Source of the DNA: CAYOVG01 sp964407285 | GTDB lineage: Bacteria; Desulfobacterota; Syntrophobacteria; Syntrophobacterales; Syntrophobacteraceae | Assembly (NCBI GenBank): GCA_964407285.1 | Contig: CAYOVG010000121.1 | Coordinates: 1-17,870 of the forward strand | DNA length: 17,870 nucleotides | Direction of reading: 5' to 3' | Shown here: positions 6,063 through 15,168 of the stretch, one piece after another | Layout of the letters: every line of letters starts with the position of its first letter | Numbering within the stretch: position 1 is the stretch's first letter | Program-made: the position numbers and the translations under genes | Notes under the pieces: model-generated | Database searches by the model: none | What the model saw: only the letters and a program-made list of their open reading frames with translations | What the model was told of the DNA's origin: nothing

Positions 6063-6388
6063 CGTTTACCTCCAATAAGAAATCCATACGGACCGCGCGG
6101 CCGGAGGCGCAACTCTCCCGTCGGGCGGGCCTCGCATCGTCGCGCGCCCTCGGACCCTCCCCGGTCCCCAACACACCCCGTCAGGTCCAGGGCAGGCCGG
6201 CCGCGCCGGGCCATCAGAGCGCATATAGTATGCCCGTTTCCCATACGCTAATCATTATTTGAAGGTAATCGCACGGTTACTCTCGCGCTTTCTTCACACA
6301 ATATTGAGACTCGATCCTCGTCATGTCACCAAGTAGCATACATAGGGACTCTTTCCGTTCCATCGATACTGCTTCCACAGTGTTGCCC
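6063..6388. other. Intergenic region without a supported gene
   Basis: The first part (to about 6215) is very GC-rich spacer upstream of the TerB/DUF697 gene. The remainder is of lower GC and leads into the higA remnant. A small dyad, GCATA/TATGC, around 6220-6235 includes a TATACT-like stretch on the minus strand, but no convincing -35 accompanies it. No frame with a ribosome site or recognisable product is seen. Confidence 0.4.
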
Positions 6389-6568
6389 TCAAACCACCAG
6401 CTTACCGGCATACGGTTTTATATTTTCCTCTATCACATCGAGAAGCTCATCCCTGGCAACATCAAGGTCATAGGACGACTGGAGATTCACCCACAACTCG
6501 GCGGTGGTGCCGAAGCATTTGGAAAGCCGCAAAGCGGTATCCGCCATGATGCGCCTCAAGTGTACGTC
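6389..6568 (-). pseudogene. higA: HigA-type antitoxin, 5'-truncated remnant
   Basis: The minus strand encodes the C-terminal half of an XRE-family HigA antitoxin: ADTALRLSKCFGTTAELW, then VNLQSSYDLDVARDELLD, ending at a TGA at 6389-6391. HigA proteins typically read ADMALRLSKAFGTTPE.WLNLQ..YDL at this position. The N-terminal helix-turn-helix half is missing, because an in-frame stop lies just upstream in the duplicated sequence. A remaining ATG at 6545-6547 could start only about 52 residues. No intact higB toxin is seen upstream. The gene is almost certainly non-functional. Confidence 0.8.
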
Positions 6569-6585
6569 CCCTCAAGTGTACGTCC
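6554..6585. repeat. 16-bp perfect tandem duplication in higA remnant
   Basis: CCTCAAGTGTACGTCC occurs twice head to tail (6554-6569 and 6570-6585). As 16 is not a multiple of 3, it shifts the frame of the higA remnant. Removing one unit would join an upstream ATG (MDVHLRRIMADT) to the antitoxin frame. Confidence 0.85.
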
Positions 6586-6597
6586 ATTCTACATATT

Positions 6598-6963
6598 TTG
6601 AATTTCTGCCGGCAGATTCCCGTTATTGCGTCCTGCCATCCACCATGTTATTATTTTCCGTGGGAACCTTACTGTGATGGTTCATGTGAGAAATCAACCG
6701 ACTGTCTCAGGAAACTTCATGACGATGCCGTTAAGGCGCGTGGCGCCTTTTCGAGAGCAGTGGAATGGATCGAGGCATTTCCCTGTCCCGGATTCATAAA
6801 GAGTAAGGTCGAAAGGGAGTATGAGGAGTGGGACGAACTGGTTGATGAACTCAAAATGGCATGTGACCCGGAAACAGGGGATTTGCTTTCCAGGCTCTCC
6901 GACACGGTCGAAAGAACAATCGATAAATGGCCCACCTGGCATGAATCATTGGGTTTGGATTAG
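6598..6963 (+). CDS. Unknown protein, 5' end uncertain
   Basis: An open frame of 121 codons from a TTG at 6598 (open from 6550) to TAG at 6961-6963. There is no in-frame ATG or GTG near the beginning and no ribosome site, so the true start is uncertain and the gene may be 5'-truncated. The N-terminal part is Cys-rich (ASCHPPCYYFPWEPYCDGSC). The rest is acidic and helical (YEEWDELVDELKMA, SDTVERTIDKWPTWHESLGL) and looks like real protein. I do not recognise it. It stands back to back with the higA remnant and 6 bp before a RelE-like fragment on the same strand, so it may belong to the same broken toxin-antitoxin cluster. Confidence 0.45.
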   Translation: MNFCRQIPVIASCHPPCYYFPWEPYCDGSCEKSTDCLRKLHDDAVKARGAFSRAVEWIEAFPCPGFIKSKVEREYEEWDELVDELKMACDPETGDLLSRLSDTVERTIDKWPTWHESLGLD

Positions 6964-6969
6964 GCGCCA

Positions 6970-7156
6970 ATGCCTCTGGACCTTTTGCCGTCCCCAACGT
7001 TTGATAGGCACAGAAAACGAATCGAGAAGAAATACCCTGACGCCCGAACCGCCGGGGACCATAGCGCCCATCATACTGTACCTGAAAAACGAAATGGGAG
7101 AACCTCCGAAGAAAATCATTCAAGACGCCGTCAAGGAATTGGAGCAATACCTGTAA
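6970..7156 (+). pseudogene. RelE/ParE-like toxin remnant, frameshifted
   Basis: From the ATG at 6970 the frame reads MPLDLLPSPTFDRHRKRIEK then KYPDA, which resembles the start of RelE/YafQ-type mRNA interferases (S.TFDR.LKRLEKKYP). After about 26 codons this frame turns into unlikely sequence. A second plus-strand frame (codon phase of 7154) gives a plausible C-terminus, GTIAPIILYLKNEMGEPPKK to a TAA at 7154-7156. A frameshift near 7045-7065, or a fusion of two fragments, would explain both. The usual RelE core strands are not recognisable, so the assignment is tentative. Confidence 0.4.
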
Positions 7157-7193
7157 ATAAATACAATCATAACGTCAGTTGCGAAGCAGTCAC

Positions 7194-8192
7194 TCACCAA
7201 TCCTCATAGTAGCCGACCGGCTGCAATTCCTTGCTTTCCATCTTTACCTCCCGCACGAGGTGGCGCCGGATGTCGTTGCACAGGTGGCACTTGGAGAGAT
7301 AGCGGTCCGACGGCTTGAACCCGTGCTCCTCGGACGCCGTTTTGAACAGCCCGTGGATGCCGGAGCGCAGCAGCGTGGTCAGGATGGGGTATTCTTCCGG
7401 CGCGAGGGGCTTCCCCAGGTCGTCCCGCCGGATGGAAAGTCCCGAGCAAAGCCCCGGAATGTAGTTGCCGTACAGGTCGAAGTGGAAATGGCTCACGTCC
7501 AGGAGTTCGGGACAGGTCAGGCTGCTCGATGATATCGTGCCCCGGCAATCCCTGCTCTCGAAGACGTTCTCGAAGGTGGAGAGAGCCCTGCCCCCGAAAT
7601 GGACCCAGTAGCGCGACGGGATTCTCGCCAGGTAATTACGGCCGAACTTGTCGGTGTATTCCGAAAGCCGGTGCGGACTCTTGTCGTCGAAGGAATCCAC
7701 TTCGCCATGGAACTCGCGTATCCACGGAAAAACCGAAACACCCGCGATCCTGCACGCCTCGATCACCCCCTTCACCCTGCTGAACGGGATGAACTCGTTG
7801 TGGAACGGGCTGATGGACACCAGGAGGGTCGAAAGGCCCCTGCCCCTCAGTCTCTCCAGGATCTCGCATGCGGCATCCCTGCCCGTATACCACGACGAGT
7901 TGGTTTCCACGTATTCGACGTGTACTCCGGTCTCCCCCGCAATCTCGAGCACCCGCTCGAGCCTCCCCGCATCGAGGAACGGCTCCCCTCCCCCGATGTG
8001 CACGGACCGGCACCCGAGGCTCCTTATCTTCTCCAGGTTCAACCGGGTGGTCTCATCATCGATATATTCCTGTGTTCTCCGGGGACTGCAGCGGTACAGG
8101 CAGTGCCCGCACCGCGACGTGCAGCGGTAATTCGTGATCAATCCCCCCGACCCGAGCCGCCCGATACTGAATTCTTTCTTCGCTCCGAACAT
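7194..8192 (-). CDS. Radical SAM protein, function unknown
   Basis: A 332-residue radical SAM enzyme. The [4Fe-4S]-SAM cluster motif is Cys24-x3-Cys28-x2-Cys31 (YRCTSRCGHC), followed by the glycine-rich GGGEP at 67-71 that contacts SAM. The C-terminal third adds Cys216, Cys227, Cys249 and a C302-x2-C305 pair (KCHLCND), which suggests an auxiliary cluster like those of SPASM/twitch proteins. Members of this class modify peptides or act on other substrates after generating the deoxyadenosyl radical; the substrate here is unknown. The ATG at 8190-8192 has only a weak purine-rich site and an in-frame stop 24 nt upstream. No convincing precursor peptide gene is found nearby. It is intact and GC-rich, while the DNA on both sides holds lower-GC decayed toxin-antitoxin genes. 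Confidence 0.9.
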   Translation of the reverse strand: MFGAKKEFSIGRLGSGGLITNYRCTSRCGHCLYRCSPRRTQEYIDDETTRLNLEKIRSLGCRSVHIGGGEPFLDAGRLERVLEIAGETGVHVEYVETNSSWYTGRDAACEILERLRGRGLSTLLVSISPFHNEFIPFSRVKGVIEACRIAGVSVFPWIREFHGEVDSFDDKSPHRLSEYTDKFGRNYLARIPSRYWVHFGGRALSTFENVFESRDCRGTISSSSLTCPELLDVSHFHFDLYGNYIPGLCSGLSIRRDDLGKPLAPEEYPILTTLLRSGIHGLFKTASEEHGFKPSDRYLSKCHLCNDIRRHLVREVKMESKELQPVGYYEDW

Positions 8193-8428
8193 ACCAACGT
8201 TCTCTCTTACGGGTTATCCTATCAAACGCGCCACCAAGAAACCTGGAGAGAAACATACCGGAAGTGAAGAGAATTCTCAAGCCGATGCAACCTGTACAGA
8301 TCATCAAGAGAGCCGCCGTTCGCTTCCTTGGATTCGCTTTCGTGACTCAGTTGATATACCTAATAAAAGAACCGCGGCTCATCTTATGGAGAAACCGAAA
8401 ACCGAAATGGCGGTACGGATACTGAAAA

Positions 8429-8698
8429 ATGTTAAGTGTTAGAGGAAGTGAGCTCCCGGAACGTTGGAAAAAGTGCATAACGCTCAACCCGGACCGGTTC
8501 TGCAAGGTCACTATCGAACCCCTTAACGATGAGGATCGGGAAGAATCAATGCCGGATGAGGAAGAATTTCGCCCGGACTTCGTCCAGGCTGTCAAAGAAG
8601 GTGAACCGGAGTATATTCAGGGGCGTGGTTCCTTCTGCCGTAACAAAAAGGAAACCGACACACTCTTTGATACCATCTGGAATTCACCCGATGAGTGA
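8429..8698 (+). CDS. Putative antitoxin of a RelE-type module
   Basis: An 89-codon acidic protein (ELPERWKKCITLNP near the start; MPDEEEFRPDFVQA and SFCRNKKETDTLFDTIW in the second half). Its stop overlaps the start of the RelE-type toxin frame by 8 bp (8691-8698), the usual arrangement of antitoxin then toxin. I do not recognise a named family. The ATG at 8429 lacks a good ribosome site. Just upstream, a different frame from the ATG at 8386 reads MEKPKTEMAVRILKNV, which looks like the natural N-terminus, so a +1 frameshift near 8428-8440 may have broken this gene too. The gap 8193-8428 holds no other supported gene. Confidence 0.5.
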   Translation: MLSVRGSELPERWKKCITLNPDRFCKVTIEPLNDEDREESMPDEEEFRPDFVQAVKEGEPEYIQGRGSFCRNKKETDTLFDTIWNSPDE

Positions 8699-8964
8699 AT
8701 ACAGTCGATTTTTCACTGACGGTTTCAAGGAAGATTCGAAGAAGATCAAATCCGATTCTGACTTGCATGCGGAACCGGCTACGCAACAGGATTGAGGAAA
8801 TAATGGAGGACCCGCGCCATTATAAGCCCTTGCGCAACGTACTGAAAAACAAGCGCCGTACGCATATCGGGAGCTATGTCCTGATCTTTGAAGTACATGA
8901 AGAAGACAGGGTAACATCCTTTTACCGGTCTCGACATCACGATGAAGTCTGTGAGGTGGGCTGA
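8691..8964 (+). pseudogene. relE: RelE-family toxin with a frameshift
   Basis: The ATG at 8691 starts MSEYSRFFTDGFKEDSKKIK, then SDSDLHA, a typical RelE/ParE N-terminus, but this frame stops at a TGA shortly afterwards. From about 8775 the frame one base later continues the protein: RLRNRIEEIMEDPRHYKPLR, then RRTHIGSYVLIFEV, then FYRSRHHDEVCEV, ending at TGA 8962-8964. These are the conserved RelE segments (EDP..YKPLR, R.HIGSYVLIFEV, F.RF.HHDEVYE). One extra base near 8765-8778 explains the break. A GTG at 8695 would start the second frame, but its N-terminus does not look like RelE. The family cleaves mRNA on the ribosome; this copy is probably inactive unless frameshifting occurs. Confidence 0.75.
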
Positions 8965-9000
8965 CATCCTTTGAATCCGGCCGCTCACGATGGAAACGTT

Positions 9001-9036
9001 AATCGGAGAGCGGACCATAAAATCCACTCTCCGATT
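9001..9036. terminator. Hairpin between relE remnant and glgB
   Basis: AATCGGAGAG (9001-9010) and CTCTCCGATT (9027-9036) form a perfect 10-bp stem with a 16-nt loop. It lies between two convergent genes, where a bidirectional terminator would be expected. A T-tract is lacking, but GTCTTG follows on the plus strand. Confidence 0.5.
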
Positions 9037-9092
9037 GTCTTGCCCGTCCCAGGATCACCTGGAGCCTCGGGCGCCCCTCGCGGCCGGCGCAC

Positions 9093-11039
9093 TTACTGCC
9101 CGCCGCCTTCACCCGACCCTCCACCGAACTTGTAGAACAAAACCGCCAGAGGAGGCAGAGTAACCATCACGGAATACTCCCGGCCGTGGGAGGGAACCGC
9201 TTCCGCCGTCAGATCGCCCACGCCTTCGTACCCGCTCCCGCCGTAGACTTCGGCGTCGCTGTTGAGCACCAGTTTCCACTCGCCTCCCCTCGGCACTCCC
9301 AGGTGGTAGTCGCCTCTCGGCACGGGGGTGAAATTGCATACGCCCATCACCAGGTCGTCCGGATTCTTGCCCTTCCTTATGAAGCTGATTATGCTCTCGT
9401 CGGAATCGTTGCAGTCGATCCACTCGAACCCCGCTTCCTCGAAGTCGATCTCGTGCATGGCCGGCTCGTTTCTGTAGAACCCGTTGAGGTCGCTCACCCA
9501 GCGCTGCACTCCGCTGTGAGTGGGTAAATCCAGCAGGCTCCAGTCGAGACTCGCCTCGTGGTACCATTCGTTCCACTGGCCGAACTCACCCCCCATGAAG
9601 AGAAGCTTCTTGCCGGGATGGCCGTACATGTACCCGTAGAGCGCCCTCAGGTTGGCGAACTTCTGCCAGTCGTCCCCCGGCATCTTGCCCAGGATGGAAC
9701 CCTTCCCGTAGACCACTTCGTCATGGGATAGCGGCAGAATATAGTTTTCCGTGTACGCGTACCACATGCTGAAGGTCAGCTCGTTGTGATGGTACTTCCG
9801 GTAGAGGGGGTCCGTGGAGAAATACTTGAGAGTGTCGTGCATCCACCCCATCTTCCACTTCATCCCGAATCCCAGCCCCCCGACATAGGCCGGCCTCGAC
9901 ACCATCGGCCAGGCCGTGGATTCCTCGGCAATCGTCTGAATGCCGGGAAACTTCGAGTACGCCATCTCGTTGAAGCGCCTCAGGAACCAGATCGCATCCA
10001 CATTCTCCCGCCCCCCGAACTCGTTGGGTATCCACTCGCCTTCATTTCTGGAATAATCCAGGTAGAGCATGGAGGCCACGGCATCCACCCGGAGCCCGTC
10101 GATGTGGTACTTGTCGAGCCAGAAAAGGGCGCTGCTGATGAGAAATTCCCTCACTTCGTAGCGGCTGTAGTTGAACACGCAGCTTTTCCAGTCGGGATGG
10201 TACCCTTTCCTCGGGTCCGCATGCTCGTAGAGGTGCGTGCCGTCGAAGTAGCCGAGCCCGTGGGCGTCGTCGGGGAAGTGGGAGGGCACCCAGTCCAGTA
10301 TCACGCCTATTCCGTTGCGGTGCAGGTGGTCCACCAGGTACATGAAATCCTGGGGCGTGCCGTACCTCGACGTCGGCGCGAAGAACCCCAGGCACTGGTA
10401 CCCCCACGATCCATAAAACGGGTGCTCCATGACGGGAAGGAACTCCACGTGCGTGAAGCCCGTTTTCTTCACGTAATCCGCCAGATAGGTAGCGATCTCC
10501 CGGTAGGTGAGGAACCTGTTCCCTTCCTCCGGGACTCGTCGCCAGGAGCCGAGATGGACCTCGTAAATGGACATGGGACTGCCGAAAGAGTTGATCCTCT
10601 CCCGGTCTTGCATCCATTCCCGGTCCCCCCACTCGTAGCGCAGGTCCCACACCGCCGAAGCCGTACGGGGAGGCTTCTCCGTATGAAATGCGAACGGGTC
10701 CATCTTGTCGGCCCGGTAGCCGTTGAACCTGGAAAAAATGTGATACTTGTAGTAGGCCCCGTGCCGCACATCGGGAATGAAGCCCTCCCACACCCCGGAC
10801 CCGTCCCAGCGAGCCGTCAGAAAGTGCGATTCCGGGTTCCAGTCGTTGAAGTCTCCCATCACGGACACCCGCTCCGCATTGGGGGCCCACACGGCGAAGT
10901 ACGTCCCCTGCATTCCGTCCATGGTGACGGGGTGGGCGCCCAGCTTGTCGTACAACTGAAAGTGGTTTCCCTCTTTGAAAAGAAACGTGTCCTGCTCGGT
11001 AAAAAGACTCAGGTCGTACCTGACAGAAGGCATATCCAT
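9093..11039 (-). CDS. glgB: 1,4-alpha-glucan branching enzyme GlgB
   Basis: A 648-residue glycogen branching enzyme (GH13). It cuts alpha-1,4 chains and re-attaches them by alpha-1,6 links in the cytoplasm. The N-terminal CBM48 beta-sandwich is visible at about 30-125 (FAVWAPNAERVSVMGDFNDW), then the catalytic barrel. Nucleophile Asp319 is in GLRVDAVASMLYLDY, the acid/base Glu372 in IAEESTAWP, and the transition-state Asp440 in LPLSHDEVVYGKG. A C-terminal beta-domain follows. It is shorter than the 728-residue E. coli enzyme, mainly because the extra N-terminal module is absent, as is common. The first ATG has AAAGGAG 9 nt upstream. It lies 75 bp downstream of the treS-maltokinase gene on the same strand, so the two are probably one operon for the trehalose-to-glycogen route. 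Confidence 0.96.
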   Translation of the reverse strand: MDMPSVRYDLSLFTEQDTFLFKEGNHFQLYDKLGAHPVTMDGMQGTYFAVWAPNAERVSVMGDFNDWNPESHFLTARWDGSGVWEGFIPDVRHGAYYKYHIFSRFNGYRADKMDPFAFHTEKPPRTASAVWDLRYEWGDREWMQDRERINSFGSPMSIYEVHLGSWRRVPEEGNRFLTYREIATYLADYVKKTGFTHVEFLPVMEHPFYGSWGYQCLGFFAPTSRYGTPQDFMYLVDHLHRNGIGVILDWVPSHFPDDAHGLGYFDGTHLYEHADPRKGYHPDWKSCVFNYSRYEVREFLISSALFWLDKYHIDGLRVDAVASMLYLDYSRNEGEWIPNEFGGRENVDAIWFLRRFNEMAYSKFPGIQTIAEESTAWPMVSRPAYVGGLGFGMKWKMGWMHDTLKYFSTDPLYRKYHHNELTFSMWYAYTENYILPLSHDEVVYGKGSILGKMPGDDWQKFANLRALYGYMYGHPGKKLLFMGGEFGQWNEWYHEASLDWSLLDLPTHSGVQRWVSDLNGFYRNEPAMHEIDFEEAGFEWIDCNDSDESIISFIRKGKNPDDLVMGVCNFTPVPRGDYHLGVPRGGEWKLVLNSDAEVYGGSGYEGVGDLTAEAVPSHGREYSVMVTLPPLAVLFYKFGGGSGEGGGQ

Positions 11040-11055
11040 GTGCTCTCACTCCTTT

Positions 11056-11083
11056 GACGTCCGGCATCCGGCGTTTGGCGTCC
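11056..11083. repeat. Short heptanucleotide repeat between treS and glgB
   Basis: On the minus strand four successive 7-mers (GGACGCC, AAACGCC, GGATGCC, GGACGTC) fill the treS-glgB spacer and end right at the glgB ribosome site. The period is the same as in the array at 762-852, but the consensus differs. Confidence 0.6.
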
Positions 11084-11114
11084 ATTTGTCTTATTTTGTA
11101 TGGTTGCGGCTTGT

Positions 11115-14441
<3,327 letters not shown>

Positions 14442-14546
14442 CAACATCTCTCCTCAATGAAAATACCGTACCCTTCCTCTTCCCTCGCCGCCGGGCCGAC
14501 ACACGAGCCGATACACGAAAAGCGCGCCTGGGTATAGAGTAGGATT

Positions 14547-14571
14547 ATTTACTAAGTCTGCATATGTAAAT
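14547..14571 (-). promoter_or_regulatory. AT-rich dyad upstream of treS, possible operator
   Basis: ATTTAC (14547-14552) and GTAAAT (14566-14571) form an inverted repeat with a 13-bp centre, about 106 bp before the treS start. It sits in the only AT-rich patch of this intergenic region, beside TTGCCC (minus strand), which could be a weak -35. It may be the treS promoter/operator. Confidence 0.3.
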
Positions 14572-14635
14572 AGGGGCAATGATTTAAGTTGCGCTATGAG
14601 GGTCCGCTTCCCGCCGCTCGGGTCCGCCCGAAGCC

Positions 14636-14710
14636 GAGACCGTTGCAGCCGGAACCGTTGCGAACGGAACCGCCGCGAACGGAACCGCCGCGGGCGGGAC
14701 CGCCGCGAGG
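14636..14710. repeat. 15-bp GC-rich tandem repeat
   Basis: Five head-to-tail units of 15 bp vary around GGAACCGCCGCGAAC. The middle units differ at only two or three positions. The period is a multiple of three, yet no coding frame across it is supported, so it seems to be non-coding. Confidence 0.75.
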
Positions 14711-14995
14711 CGGGTCCCGGCAACGGCCGTTATGCGTAGTGTATCAGTTTTCCGGCTCATGGCAATCATGAAATAAGAGCCCGACGAACGCCGGCGGGAT
14801 GTTTCCCCGGAACCGCCTGTGCGTCCACACCGGAGCGCACCCACGGGTCCTGAAAGAGGGTTCCAACAGAACCGGAAGAAATCACGCCGGAAGCCGATCA
14901 TCGGGGCAGTGCGCGCGCGTTGGAACGTGGGAACGGTGACACGTCTCGACTACCCGTCGGATTCCCCCGAAGCCGGTTGCCATTTGATTGTCGTT

Positions 14996-15026
14996 CGAGT
15001 ACATATACGCAATCCGTGTATACTCG
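14996..15026 (+). promoter_or_regulatory. Dyad with -10-like TATACT upstream of DUF2339 gene
   Basis: CGAGTA (14996-15001) and TACTCG (15021-15026) pair as the outer arms of an imperfect inverted repeat. TATACT (15019-15024) within it resembles a -10 box; the only possible -35 (TTCGAG, 14994-14999) is poor and 19 bp away. It lies about 145 bp before the downstream start codon. Confidence 0.25.
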
Positions 15027-15168
15027 GCACGGCTTTCGGCATCCGACCGTCGATCGAGGACATTTCGAAACCGGAGATGCCGGATGACGATATCGCGCGC
15101 CCATCCGGTCCGGTATCGGGCATTCGGTATCCGCTCCGGCCAATGGTCTTTCTTGTCGTGGAGACTGC

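Larger units (their letters stand above)
14442..15168. other. Divergent intergenic region (treS / DUF2339)
   Basis: This 727-bp gap separates divergent genes and should hold both promoters. It contains an AT-rich stretch with a dyad (14547-14571), a GC-rich 15-bp repeat (14636-14710) and a second dyad (14996-15026). Several open frames cross it on both strands, but none has a ribosome site or a recognisable product. The minus-strand frame through 14584-14770 simply translates the repeat into Ala/Val/Pro-rich sequence. Confidence 0.55.

Noticed and set aside
8056..8307. Possible precursor peptide upstream of the radical SAM gene
   Set aside because: The frame starts within the gap but runs deep into the radical SAM gene in another phase. 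It has no good ribosome site and no leader/core pattern.
9786..11057. Plus-strand open frame of 423 codons
   Set aside because: It is a shadow of glgB, which has its full set of catalytic residues on the minus strand.
14584..14901. 105-codon minus-strand ORF upstream of treS
   Set aside because: Much of it is a translation of the 15-bp repeat, and neither its first ATG nor the internal ones has a ribosome site.
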